Positions 41,843-54,176 of a stretch of 64,000 bases of DNA are shown here, one piece after another. The stretch covers positions 142,360,139-142,424,138 of the forward strand of contig CM035439.1 of NCBI GenBank assembly GCA_020310875.1, written 5' to 3'. Origin of the DNA: Ceratopteris richardii. Lineage: Eukaryota > Streptophyta > Polypodiopsida > Polypodiales > Pteridaceae. The notes under the pieces were generated by a model that was given only the letters and a program-made list of their open reading frames with translations, had not been told where the DNA came from and made no database searches. Positions within the stretch are counted from its first letter, which is position 1; each line of letters starts with the position of its first letter. A program made the position numbers and the translations under genes.

Positions 41843-43396
41843 ATACAAGAGGGTTTACATCATGGGTAGGTAATGTCATTTGCTGATCCATTTGCCATCT
41901 CCTTTTGCTTCGTGTTTGGTACTTCCTTCAATTTGCTTTGTAGAAGTCTTTTTGTGAGTAGCCTTTGTCATCCTTTCCTTAGCAAGTGAGATCTTGGATG
42001 CCTTGATCCTCTTTTTAGCATGCCTTTGATTTTTTAGCTCGGTCGCATATCTCATATGCTTGAAAAGGACTTGTGAAACTCTATGCTTTATGAGATACAT
42101 ATTTGAGAAAGAGTCAATGGAAACCATAGGGAAGGTCTTACCACTCCTTTGGGTGGCATTGTCTAGTCCCTTCACAAATGGCTATAGACATGCTGAGCTT
42201 GACAAAAAAATTATACAAATTTTAAGCTTCATACAAAAGATGGTTCATATCTATCCCTTATGAGCATCTTTCAAATAACTTTTGGTACACATACAATGTC
42301 ACTCACTTGATTTTTCAGTGCCCAAGAGTCACTTGCAAACTCAAAATCTAGCAAAAATAGAATGGACCCTAAAAATCCTCTCCGACGAGACCAAGTCAGT
42401 GGATTTCAAAAATCTACACCTATCTATATGTGGACGCCCATGAATGATGCATGATCTCAGATATAGAACGATAAGGCTGCTCTGTGCTGCACACGCTCGT
42501 GAATGCATCATTGCTTATGTAACATAACACTCTTGAGGCTGCGATGCAATTAGGACCAGCAAGTTGTTTATGGAAGCATGACTCTCTTTGTCTCCCTTTT
42601 TGTGCTAGAGAGCTCCATGTAGCCACTTGCTTGGCATTCAATCTACCAGGAGTTGCACAAATATTCATGAAGCCTTGCGATCCTTCTCTTCTTTCGATTG
42701 TTTGTCTCACTCTTTCCTTTGTCTGTCTTTGTTGATCTTTAGCACTTGACAATGATTCAAATATGTCGTGTCCATCTAGGATGTGTTGTGAAGAGAGCAG
42801 ATGATAGATTCTAAGGTTTGCTTCAGAAGATGAATGCACGACTTCCGAGCAATAGTGCATCCTCATCTTCTATATGTGCAGGTGATAGGCAACAATAGTT
42901 AAAGATAGTTTCAGATAGCCATGGTTGATCAGCCACGTTTAAACTCCTTTGCTCTTTTGCTCAGGACTAAATGGCACACTTCTCTCTCTCTTGGACAAAT
43001 GCACCACTCTAGTGAAAACTTCATGCATCATGTATTCAAAAACCATGATGCCCTCATTTGTGTGTAGGCATAATATTTCAATTAGCATCTGGTTTATTAG
43101 TTACCTCTTTTGCATGTGTTCCTTCACAACATCAAGCATTGTGCATCACTTGTGATAGCAGAGGTGTGAGCCATAGTAGCTAGACGATCGAATGCTTTCT
43201 CTTTGTCATAGTCCGATGCAAGCCATTTGTACGTTCATCACCCGATTCTATGCGACAAGTCATCAACTCTTCAAGCATTCCTAAGATCTTGTATTGATGC
43301 ATAAGCAATAGAAGCCATGTGCAATCGTGAGAGAAGCCAAAGATCAAGATGTAGAGACACATCATCAGAAGACTCGTTCTCTATAGCTTTGACTTG

Positions 43397-43462
<66 letters not shown>

Positions 43463-43683
43463 AGAGGATCAGGATTATTGATCCAACATAGTGTTGAGAA
43501 GAACTTGTGATTTTTTTATGATGAAAAGAAAAAATGAAAGAAACTCAAAAGTACAAAATCTATTAGCTAGTGATGAAACATTAGATGATGATAACATGAT
43601 GGAGGGAGGGAGGGAGGGATTAAGAAAACAATGCATCTATGCTACTGATAATGCATAAATATGAACTCAAAAAATGAACCTAT
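41843..43683 (-). other. Internal region of I without coding domains
   Basis: Frames of up to about 150 residues occur on both strands but show no recognised motif. The segment near 42050-42170 (TCATATGCTTGAAAA; CCATAGGGAAGG) has a counterpart in K near 32810-32860. A CT run lies at 43401-43459. Confidence 0.6.
43401..43459. repeat. (CT)n microsatellite in I
   Basis: About 29 CT units lie in the leader of I. The matching place in K (37796-37830) has only a short, mixed pyrimidine run. Confidence 0.95.
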
Positions 43684-43695
43684 GCTCTGGTACCA
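43684..43695 (-). other. Primer-binding site of I
   Basis: GCTCTGGTACCA is TGGTACCAGAGC on the minus strand, one base from the initiator-Met primer consensus and identical to the site used by C3. It abuts the LTR start. Confidence 0.75.
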
Positions 43696-44008
43696 TGTTG
43701 AAATGAAAAGATAATACCCTACTCTACAATTAATCACAAAACAAACTAACTATGGAGGAAGGAACAAACGATATGAAAACATGATGAGTAAATTAAAATG
43801 GAAAGAACTTACAAATGATTCTCTATGATCATGGAGACTCCATGAGGAGAGGAGGCACACTCTTGGCAATGGGCTAGAGTAAAAGGGGAGTGAAGGGAGG
43901 CCTTGCTTATATGGAGTTTGCCAGAATCCCCTTGCATGTGGGATAAATGCACTTCCATCTAAATGATTCTAGCTTTGGACAAAAGGGTGGAGCATGGAAC
44001 TCTCACCA
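43696..44008 (-). repeat. 5' LTR of I
   Basis: This 313-bp segment runs from TGTTGAAATGAAAAGAT to CTCTCACCA and is followed by the AGATG target duplication. Confidence 0.85.
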
Positions 44009-44400
44009 AGATGGAGGGGGAGATTATTGAATATTCTGGTTGAAGGAATCAAAAGAACAATATGCTTGCATGTATACTCTCAAACAAAATGGTGTGGAAG
44101 GAAAAAAATAGACTTATCATAGAGATAGCTAGATGCAAGTCAAATGAGATGTCATTACCATCATATTTTTTGGGAGATGATGTTTCTACATGTGTATACA
44201 TTGCCACGATCCTATATGACTCAGCTCTACAGAGCTTTCCACACCACACACATACACACCCTCCACGCATGGGATCCATGCCTCAAACCTATTGGTATGA
44301 TATAGATTGTTGGGAGCTAATGAAGCATCTATGGATATTAGAGCACAGAGGGAACATTATAGACAGAGAAGCACAACACCGCATGTAGAATATTACCTAT
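44009..44400 (+). mobile_element. Ty1/copia remnant J, right part
   Basis: Sequence after the AGATG duplication includes KNRLIIEIARCKSNEMSLPS, which fits the copia integrase segment that normally follows the GGEY motif (ERKNRHIxEIAR). It therefore continues the remnant that stops at 41162. It is heavily broken and fades out by about 44400. Confidence 0.6.
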
Positions 44401-44690
44401 AAACTACAGGAATGGGAGGAGAGACAATATTGGGATATCTATCACTTGCTTATGGGTCGGGATAGTGCAGTTGCATGGCAACATATGACAGAGAGGAGAC
44501 AACAGACACCAATTCCCTTGGTAGAGCTATGCACAGAGCCTATACTAGATCCCATACTAGCTCCTCATTCCCAAGCCATAGAGTTCACATCCCACTACCT
44601 CTTACTTCTTCACATCGACTATGGTGCACCGTGTTGTTGCCCATCTATAGCATGGTAGGGCCCATGAACAATTTGGTTTACAGACAGAGC
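44401..44690 (+). other. Unassigned short stretch
   Basis: A 70-residue frame at 44446-44658 has no recognised motif. It could be worn LINE or copia sequence. I see nothing else in it. Confidence 0.4.
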
Positions 44691-44694
44691 ATCT

Positions 44695-44956
44695 CATCTA
44701 TGGATGCATGACTCTTGCATTGCTCATTGCCCATCTCTTCAACCAAGCACTGGTTGAAGGGTTCCCTAAATCATGGATTGAGCATACCATTGTGCCCATT
44801 CATAAGTTAATTGATGTTATAGATCCAACCACATATCAGATGATCATGATTAACCCCATATTGACCAAGTTATATGGGGTAGTGCTAGAGACAAAGTTGA
44901 GCACTCTCACCTTAGATGTGAACCTTTTCCCTATAAATGGGCACTTTTTACTCTAG
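44695..44956 (+). mobile_element. LINE (non-LTR) reverse transcriptase fragment
   Basis: The open frame starting at 44708 reads LFNQALVEGFPKSWIEHTIV, then PIHKLIDVIDPTTYQMIMIN and PILTKLYGVVLETKLSTLT. This is the conserved N-terminal RT pattern of plant LINEs: a FPxxW motif, IxPIHK, a DPxxYRxI motif, then PxLxKLYxxxLExRL. Only about 80 residues are present. There is no endonuclease and no catalytic YADD, so it is a dead fragment. It ends at an LTR-like block. Confidence 0.7.
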
Positions 44957-45174
44957 TGTTGGCTATAGGTTTTTCCCCATTTACCACATACATGATTCAA
45001 TCATATGTGGTGGTACTTTGTACTTAGGGATATTATTCAACTCCTACTTCAATTCTAATCATCATCAATAGAGAGAGTTATTCTCGACATCTATCTTCTC
45101 CATGTATTTTGCTAGGTTTGTGCTCCCTATGTGTGCTCCTTGTGTGTCTCTCACACTTATATACACACCCAACA
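44957..45174. repeat. LTR-like block, possible solo LTR
   Basis: This 218-bp block starts TGTTGGCTATAGG and ends ACACCCAACA, with inverted TGTTGG/CCAACA-type ends. I see no primer site, polypurine tract or target duplication beside it, so this rests on the ends alone. Confidence 0.35.
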
Positions 45175-46246
45175 ATTATTTGGGCAATCATCCCAATCTA
45201 CACATCGGTGAAGGATATCTTGTACAAAAAATTTTTGAATGAAATATATTGCTATTTGATTATTGTTTTGTAATGATCTTCCAACTTGAATAAAGCATTG
45301 AAGTTTTTGCTAATCCTTTATGTTGTAAGTCGAAAAGCTTTATTGGCGACGTCTCTTTGTTCTCTCCGTAATTCAAAAGAGAACATCACAAACAAAATGA
45401 TTTGGACATAACTTTTTGACTTCTTTCATTGATAATGGTTCTCCTTCTAATCCCTCTAGTTCTGAATCTTGGTGAAATAAAGACGCTAATCCCAAGTTAA
45501 CAAATTGATCATTCTGTTCAGACAAAAACCCATTTGTGGTTCAACACGATCAAGGTCATTATTCACATCTAGCATTCTTGCCATGTTTTACTTTCAAATT
45601 TTCAAAACAAAAACATTACTTTTAAATCATTGACATCATTCAATCCACATAATTCAATGGAATCCATATCATTGACATCATTTAATCCACATAATTCAAA
45701 TGAATCCACATAATTCAAATCAATCCACATCATTGACATCATTTAATCCATATAATTCAAATGGATACATATCATTCAATCCATATCATTCATAAATAAT
45801 TAGATAGATAGATAAGTATATAAATAGGTAGATAAATAGATAGATAGATATGGTAATAAATAGATAAATATATAATTTGATTAATATATTTATAGATAGA
45901 TGGATGCATGTTACATAAAAATAAATAAATGCATAAATAGATAGAATGATGGATATATGGATAGTAATATAGATAGATTAATTGATTGATTGATAGATGT
46001 TTAGATAAATATATAGATAATGAACATAATCCACATCATAATCATTTTTATTTGTATCCATCATAATCACTTCATATTAAATCCACATTATCACTGCATG
46101 TGTCAACTTAAAGTACTTATTATATAAAATTAAAATAAAAATTTGAATTTGACATAATGATGAAAAAAGATGTTTGATTAATAAACATGTTTCTTATCAA
46201 AAATTCTTTTCAACATGGTCTTAATCCATCACTACTGGATATTTAA
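45175..46246. repeat. AT-rich stretch with tandem repeats and GATA microsatellites
   Basis: No gene is seen. At about 45630-45800 a phrase such as CATTGACATCATTTAATCC and ATCCACATAATTCAAATG recurs several times in tandem. At about 45800-46020 there are interrupted GATA/GATT/AAAT runs. The rest is plain AT-rich DNA. Confidence 0.75.
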
Positions 46247-46475
46247 TGTTGGAGTTCGAGGTCTACGGAAGCACACGAACAGCACAAGGAAGAAGAAGAA
46301 GCTTGCAGACAACACACAATACTAAATGTATTACCACTAGAATGTACAAAGATAAGTAACCTGTTGGGGCTATAGGCGTATATACAAGCCGGGGGAAAAA
46401 ACCTCCTAAAGAGGGAAAAAAGTGCCCTGGTGATCCTAGTGTGTTCACACACATCACTACCTAAATATATCAACA
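46247..46475 (-). repeat. 3' LTR of C3
   Basis: TGTTGGAGTT to ATATCAACA, 229 bp. It is the reverse complement of the C1/C2 LTR type. A pyrimidine-rich stretch (AATCCCTCTTGGGAG) on its right edge is the element's polypurine tract. Confidence 0.85.
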
Positions 46476-49400
46476 AATCCCTCTTGGGAGTGATGTGGTG
46501 AACAAGGAGTTGGCACTCATGTATAAGGAAGTATCAAGCTATAAGGAATCAATCCACAAACAGAAGTAAGCCCAAAGCTTTGTGGAAAGCTTCAAACTTC
46601 TCCCTAGGAAGAGCCTTCGTGAAAAGGTCTGCAATGTTCTCTTGCATAGGCACATATGCCAAGATTGTCTCCCAACAGAGAATCTCTCCCTGACATAACG
46701 ATAATGCACCTCAATGTTCTTAGTGCGAGCATGGAACATAGGGCTCCTCGCAATTGCCAATACGCTCTAATTGTCAATGAAGATGGTGGTGGCAGAAGAC
46801 TGACGAACACCCAAATCAGCCATAAAGTACCTGAGCCACACACACTCAATAGTCAATGTGAAAGTTTCCCTATAGTCAGCCTCACAACTAGAAGTAGCCA
46901 CAGTAGGCTGCTTCTTGCTCAGCTAAGATATGCATGAGCTACCAAGCATGAATCAAAAACCACTAGTGGACACACGAGTGTCATAGCAACCAGTCCAATC
47001 ACAGTCAGAAAAAGCATGCAAATCTAGCTGGTGTGATCCCCCCTTGGGATAAAACAACCCAAGTAGTCGGGCATCACTCAAGTAGCAAAAGATGCATTTA
47101 ACCGCCTACCAATGCTTGACACCTCGGCAATGCATAAGCCTGCTCATCTGTGAGATAGCAAACTGAATATCTCACCGAGTAATGCATAAGTAAATCAAGC
47201 ATCCAAGAGCATGTTGATAGAGAACAACATCAAATGCATCTCGAGCATCATGAAGACTCAATCATAAACCTGTCTCCATAGGAGTGGCAATAGGTTTACA
47301 GTCTTCAAGGCCAAAACATTGCAATAATGTGTCAATATATTTCGATTGACACAAAGCTATTCTGCCATCAACTTGCATAAATTGAATGCCCAAATAATGA
47401 TGCAAATGCCCCAAATTAGACCCCTCAAATGAGGCATGTAAATCAGCCTTAAAATCGGCAATATGCTTCTCATGAGGGCTAGTGAGCAGCATGTCATCAA
47501 CGTACACCACAATGATCAGAAGCACATCATTTGCATGCCTAACGTATAAGGTGCTTTCAGTTGGAGTGTTCTCAAAACTATGTGCAATCACATAGGCATG
47601 TATCTTCTCATACCAAGCAGGTGGTGCTTGCTTTAAACCATATAATGCCTTCTTTAACCTACACACCTAGTTGTCACGCCTTTCTGCACAAATCCATGGG
47701 GTTAAAAACATACATTTCTTCATGCAAGCCACCATTCAGAAATGCTATTTTAGTGTCCAACTGATGTACATTTCAACCATGATGAGCTGCAAGTGCACAG
47801 ATGCTACGAACAATAGTCATTCCTCATGTAGGTGCAAAGGTTTCATAAAAATCAATGCCTCTTTCCTGCACATAACCCTTTGTAACAAACCTAGCCTTAT
47901 ACCTATCAATTGTTCCATCAAGTCTATGCTTTCGCTTGTATACCCACTTAGTGCCAACGGCCTTCTTGCTAGGAGGCAAGTCACATAAAGACCAAGTACC
48001 ATTTTTCATGCTAGCATCATATTCAGATTGCATTGCAGCCATCCAATGTTTAGAATTTTGTGCTTCATCAAACGAAACAGGCTCAGTCTCATCATAGGGG
48101 CTAGAGGCAGCCATAGCATAGCAATCTGATGCAAAAGAGGCACTATGAGAGCGTGAACGAGTACAATATGATAGGGGTGCATCTAATTTGTTGTCATGCA
48201 AAGTTTGTACTAGACATTTTGGCATAGTTTTTGCCTCCTCAATATCATCTCTCTCATCAAAAAGTGCATCATGTAAATCTACATTAGAAATAGAATGATT
48301 TGCATCATCACATGAAACTTATAAAGGCTGACAAGTTGCCTCATTAGAACCAGCACTAGACTGTCCACCTGTAAAAAGAGGAAGCAAAGTATCATACATG
48401 TCTTTGGAGCTAACATATGTCTCCTTAGTACATGAAAGTAATGGCTGAATAGCATCTTCCACAAAAACATCATAGCTAATCAGAATGCATTTAGTATGTG
48501 GATAATACAGACGATAGCCTTTGCGTTCACAACTATACCCAACAAAAATACATTTTATTGCTTTATCATCCAATTTCCTACAATTTTGTTCAGGCACTAA
48601 TGCATATGCCAGACAACCAAAAACACGCAGAGGAGCAATAGATGGCTTGCGACCATCCCAAGCCTCATATGGAGTGATAGACTACAATGCTTTAGTGGGA
48701 CACCTATTAAGTACATATGTTGCACACATGATAGCCTCAAGCCATAAACTATGTGGTAAAGCCTCACTCTTGACCATACACCTCGCCATCTCCATGAGTG
48801 ACATGTTCTTTCGTTCAGCAAATCCATTCTGTTGAGGTGTATACCGCACTGTACACTGATGTTTTATCCCAAGTTCATCCAAAAATGCATTAAAGTTAGA
48901 AGACATATATTCCTCCCCTCGATCAAAATGGAGGTGCCCATTTTACATGCTAACAGATTTTCAATCAAAACCAAAAATTGTTTGAAGCACATGAACACTT
49001 CGGACTTTGCTTTCAATGGATATACCCATGCATGCCTGGAAAAATCATCAATGAAAGTCACAAAGTAAAGATAATTTCAAAAAGATGGTGCATGCATAAG
49101 GCCACAGACATCACTATGAACAAGCTCCAATTTATGAGTAGCTCGAACTGAACCATCTTTTGGAAAGAAGGAATGCTTCATTTTGCCCAAAATATAGCCT
49201 TCACATACATGTTTTCTCGGTGCCTCAAGTTTGGGCAAAGAGGACACAATTTCATATTTTTGCAGACGTAGCAAACTAGCAAAATTCAACATGCATGCCA
49301 AAGCTTTGCATCTGACATAGCCTGAGAATCATGTACTGCACATGCTGAATCATTCATAGATTTTTCATAGTCTATGAGCTTATATAGCCCATGACATAAA

Positions 49401-51114
49401 ATGCCAAAAGCAATAATCACGTCACCATTTGACATATCATGAACTGTACATCTGTCATCAACAAATTTCACAATCAAGCCAATCTTGGCTAATGCAAAAA
49501 CTGATAACATATTCTTCTTGATCCTTGGCACAAATAATGCATCCGACAATATAAAAGAACTACCATTAGTAGTAGTCAAAATCATCTTACCAACTCCCAT
49601 GATCAGATAAGAGGGGTTGTTGGTGCATGTGATAGTATTTATTGTAGGAGCAAGCTCGAGTAAAGTAAAGAAATTGCACTGCGAGGTAATATGTTTGGTT
49701 GCCCCACTATAAAAATACCAAAGATGTGAGTCTAATATAGACATACACTATTCAGGAAAAGATGGGTCAAAATTGCAAACAGTAGTAAACTTCATTCTAC
49801 ACAAGATTAGCAAACTCTGTTTTTGGTGTAGAGGCCTTTGCAACAACCATTCTAGACTCTTTTTTCTTTGCCTCTTTTGCAGCAAGTTTTGGACAGCTCT
49901 TAATGACATGATCATTTCCTTTACAGTATTTGCAAAACAATTTCTGCTTTTCTGATTTCTTCTCATCTTTGTCTTCCTTCTTCAAATATGCAACATTTGC
50001 AAATTTCTGCTTACTAATAGATGAGATCCATTTACCTTTGCCCTTTTGACTAGCCAAGAAAGCTTGATCTGCAATGCACATAATAGGCCTATTTTGCCTA
50101 GACTGATCTTCCTGCAACATAATAGAAACTAACACTTCAAATGTTAAGGCATTTGGTTTGTCTTTCATCATCAAACAAAGAGTAGAAGCAAAAATCTAAT
50201 ATGAGTCGGGAAGACCATTTAGAACAGTCTGCACAAGTGAACTACTAAGAAGGTCTTCATTAGCAAAAATCAATTGTTCCTTCAAATCCTTGATCTTTGT
50301 CAAAAAAATATCCATAGAATCACCTTCATTCACGTGCTCACTCTCCAACTATTTTCGGAGGTAAGCAACACGAACCTCATTCCTAGCCTAGTACAATGTG
50401 GTAAGTGTATCCCAAGCATCCTTAGCTATTCTGCAAGAGCGAATGTGAGGAGTAATGGCACGTTTGACAGAAAGGCTATCAATGCATGTGCCTGAGCATC
50501 TCTGCCATCCCAACAAATTTTCTCTATAGTAAGTGCAACAAGAACTATAGCATGAACAAGAATCTGAAGAATATCAGCATCTTCAACTCCATCTGCATTA
50601 GCTTCAATACATGTATTTGCAAGTGTAATAGGATGTTTTTTAACACTCTGCACAATGTTCCAAAGTCCTTTTGCAACCAATATATGTCTCATCATATAAG
50701 CCCACAATGGGTAATTGTACTATCCAAATTATCCTCAATAGCCAACATATAGAATACATCACTGCTTTCAGCCATGACCACTGACTAAAATACCCTGATG
50801 CAGAGAAATGACTATATCTAAAAACGTTGAACAGAACTACCCTCACAAGTTATGTTAAACTTGTAGCAGACTTTGAAATGCTTATTATACTTGTGAACCG
50901 AAACGTATACATATCTTTGGCACAAAAAGGCGAAATAGCCTATACAAGTGTGGTGATAGTGTGTTCGGAGGTCAAAATGAGCTCATATCACAATTTTGGC
51001 ACCACACAACAAAGCATTTTGATCTCCTAATGACTCTAAGTACGCTCACTGAATTTCATGCGATTCTAAGACTTTGACCAAAGTGGTGTTGACGATGCCC
51101 TAGATGGTGGCAAC

Positions 51115-51130
51115 CTGCTCTGGTACCAAT
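51115..51130 (-). other. Primer-binding site of C3
   Basis: GCTCTGGTACCA on the + strand, with AT and the LTR start following, is TGGTACCAGAGC on the minus strand, one base from the initiator-Met primer consensus. Confidence 0.75.
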
Positions 51131-51360
51131 TGTTGGAGTTCGAGGTCTGCGGAAGCATGCAAACAGCACAAGGAAGAAGAAGAAGTTTGGAGCACAACAA
51201 ACAATACTGAATGTATTACCACTAGAATGTACAAAGATAAGTAACCCATTAGGGCTATAGGCATATATATAAGCCGGGGGAAAAAACCTCCTAAAGAGGG
51301 AAAATCATGCCTGGGTGGTCCTATTGTGTTCACACACATCAGTACCTAAATATATCAACA
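51131..51360 (-). repeat. 5' LTR of C3
   Basis: TGTTGGAGTT to ATATCAACA, 230 bp, paired with 46247-46475. Confidence 0.85.
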
Positions 51361-52126
51361 TCAAAACATAACGAACAAGGTTCAAGAACACTCTAAGCAA
51401 CTCATGTGTGTCTACTCTTATTTATACATCTTTATTGATAGCTAGTTATAATGAAAACTTGAACTTATAAGCCCCATTATTCTCATTTGCTTTACTTCAG
51501 TTCCATGCTTTGCTTCTTCAAACTCCAATGCTCTGATACCAATTTTTGGAAAATACCTCTAGTATTCGCAGCGAAAAGTGTAGGAGACCTTCTCAAGATC
51601 AAGACTTTTACCTATAGCTGAGCCTTAAAATGAAAACTAGTATCAATTGAATAATGCAATGAAGTTGAGACTTTGGTCACTCAAATTAGACTAATATCCT
51701 TCAAATGAGCTATCAAACACTCAATTTGGAGTAGTTTTGGTTCAGCAACTCTTTGCCTCAAAATAGGTTGCTTGTCCACTTAGTTAGGCTGAAAACTCGA
51801 CTTCACTAAAAACTAAATAACTCACAGAGCATAACAAATTTCATAAAATTGTTCTAGAAAAAGGAAGTAATTAAGATAAGATTTCCAAAGAATATTTAAA
51901 CTCTAAAAATGGATACATCTATTGAGAGATATGACTCTCACAATCAGGCTACCCAAAAATTGGTATGCGGCTCGATATAGTCTATGAGACTGAAGAGAAC
52001 TAAATGACTGGAACCAAATGAACTACCTATAAGGGGACTTCAACGCCTTCTTCCTCTATTCTTGAGTTTCCTCCATTGCCTCTTTTTTAGCCAAATGACC
52101 ACGAGCTCTCATGATGAGTTTGACTC
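51361..52126 (-). other. Possible minus-strand LTR element fragment F
   Basis: GCTCTGATACCA at 51530-51541 is an initiator-Met primer site on the minus strand, followed by ATTTTTGGAAAATACC, where an LTR end would lie. The presumed LTR then extends to the right for an unknown distance, up to the copia sequence of E at about 52127. Nothing coding is recognised. The other end is not seen. Confidence 0.4.
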
Positions 52127-54176
52127 ACTCAACCTATGGACACAAATGTGAAGCTATGCTCAAATGACGGAGAGAAGTTACATGATGTAACTACATACAT
52201 GAGTATTATAGGTTCAGTGATCTATGCTACGATCACAAGACTAGATTTGTGTTATATCATTGGAGTTCTTTCTCCATTCATGCAAGTTCCAACAAGTGAA
52301 CATTTAAATTCAGCCAAACGAGTGCTAAGATATGTGATGCACACAATCAATCATGCCTTGTTTTATAGATATGATGAAGAATTGCAGGTAAAGGGCTTCA
52401 GTGATGCTAATTGGCTGGTTTGAAGGAAGATAGAAGATCCACTTCAGGTTATGTATTCATGATAGGTAGCAAATCAGGCAGCTTATATGTTCCCTCAAAG
52501 AATTCTTGGTGTGTCAATATAGAGCTACTTGGTATATGACAAGTTGTAGAGAAGTATATTTCTTCTCTATCTAACTCTTAAGGTAAAAGAGTTTTGTAGC
52601 AGATGTTGAAGACTTGGGTTGAGGTTTTATGTTTGGAAAAGGCTACCTCATATTCAGTATTTTCAGAAACTTCAAAAAATTCAGTTTTGTTGATGTACTA
52701 AGTTGGAGAATCTACTTTCTATGATTGTCTAGACTTTTGGATACATGTTTGTATTCAAAAAGGTGTTCCATTAGATCCTATCACTTGATTGAGAAGTGGA
52801 GTTAGCCAAAAGAAAGTCAAGTAGGTACTATCACATTTCACCCGATTAGAATATGAAAAGATGAAGTATCAACTTGCAGCTTTTGGAGTTCTCAAGGAGA
52901 GAAGTTTGTCCACTCATGTTTCAAGTATGAGTTGTAGATTCTTGGGAAGGATTTGTTTGAAGAAAATTTTTACAACTTTGTAAGAAGCATGGACACTTTG
53001 AGACATTCAGGTAATAAATCAAACATTTAATCATGAAGGTTTGATGAGAGCAGATTCTACACAGGAGAGATCATTGATCTTGCATGATCTTTTATGATCT
53101 TGATAAGATCTAGATAGATCCTGAAGGTCTTGAACATTTATGAGTCATTTGTCTATCCTTTGTTTGGTAAGGTTCTTAGCATTGGAAGAAGTAAGTCAAA
53201 AATTCAGATTCTATGAGATTTGTGTTGCAGAGAAAAAGAAGATACTTGTTATGTTACAGAAGTTTATGGATCCTCAACTTTTGTTTCAGATACAGGGGGT
53301 GATAAAACATGAAGAATTATTTTCAACCATATGAGAAAGAATACAGAGTCATACCTATAGGTATTCCTATTTCAGGTATTCCTATATTTCCTTTGTCAGG
53401 TTCTCTTTATGTTCCAACTTTGGAAAAAGAAGGAAGAAGAATAATGTCTGGAGAAAGTTCGTGTTAGGTGTTCCTGTTCAGGAGAAGGTTCCAGAGTTCT
53501 ATTGAAGAGAAACTTGATATTTCAGAGAGGTATGTTTTAGAAGTGCGCACATTTATGTTTATACCAGGTTCTGAAGGAAAGAGGTATGAAGGAATTACAA
53601 TTTGAACAAGGATGAAGACATGATGACATCATAGATTTTTTGAAGAGACTCATATTTCAGTTGATTTCAGCTAAGTTGAGTTGATTTGACTTGAGTACAG
53701 TCAGAGATGAACCAACAGTGTTCATAATACACTAAGTTGTGAGTTGACAGTCACAGGTTCGAGGATTCATTTCTTGATTTTGTTTAGTGTATTTACATGA
53801 CACAACAGAAGTACATTGAGAAATCCTTTTGGAAGGAAAATGCAAATATGTAGATCCTAGTGTATGTTTTCAGGTTTTTGAAGACAGGAGATAGCAGGTT
53901 CAAAGACTGTTCATGCTATATTTGTTGTCAAGCAATGATTGTTTGATGTGTACACTATTGGATATCTAGTTTGCATATTTTCTCAAGTATTATGGTTCAT
54001 ATTCAGCAAGTTCAAGTTTTTTGAAGGGAAGTTGAATTCAGTTTTGAATAAGACTTTTGAAGAAAAGGTTTGAAGGTCAGTTCGGGAGTACAAGCTTGAA
54101 GCTTGTAATAGTTTGCAGCTTGTCAGAGTTTGCAGATTCAGTTCAGTTTGTACCAATATGACATTGTAGGGGGGAT
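52127..54176 (+). mobile_element. Copia-like element E: RT/RNase H end and long 3' tail
   Basis: The first 300 bases encode the end of copia RT and the start of RNase H (VTTYMSIIGSVIYATITRLD; HLNSAKRVLRYVMHTINHAL; GFSDANW). About 1.7 kb of non-coding tail follows, nearly the same as 62252-64000, ending in a purine run (TAGGGGGGAT) before an LTR at 54177. The rest of E is missing on the left. It is heavily broken. Confidence 0.7.
52468..54100 (+). repeat. E tail repeat, copy 1
   Basis: From CAGGCAGCTTATATGTTCCC onward this is largely the same as 62252-64000, in direct orientation and about 9.8 kb apart. The copies differ by scattered substitutions, a few short tandem-unit changes near 53090 and one intron-like segment present only in copy 2. 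Confidence 0.85.

Larger units (their letters stand above)
41163..44008 (-). mobile_element. Minus-strand non-autonomous LTR element I
   Basis: This 2.85-kb element has LTRs at 41163-41485 and 43696-44008 (TGTTGA...TCA-CA ends, about 94% identical by eye). A primer site is at 43684-43695 and a purine tract (minus strand) lies beside the 3' LTR. The target duplication is AGATG. The internal 2.2 kb has no gag, RT or integrase recognisable in any frame. It carries the hairpin array and a CT run. It is structurally complete but non-coding, so it depended on a helper element. It belongs to the same family as K. Confidence 0.8.
46247..51360 (-). mobile_element. Minus-strand Ty1/copia element C3 with both LTRs
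   Basis: This 5.1-kb element belongs to the same family as C1/C2. The minus-strand order from right to left is LTR, primer site, gag (zinc knuckle FCKYCKGNDHVIKSCPK near 49900), protease-like region, integrase, RT (VVYVDDMLL near 47490-47510) and RNase H (HIEVHYRYVRERF near 46700), then LTR. The LTRs are about 90% identical by eye, so it is clearly older than B and D. It is broken, with roughly ten breaks. I cannot find a convincing target duplication. Confidence 0.9.
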
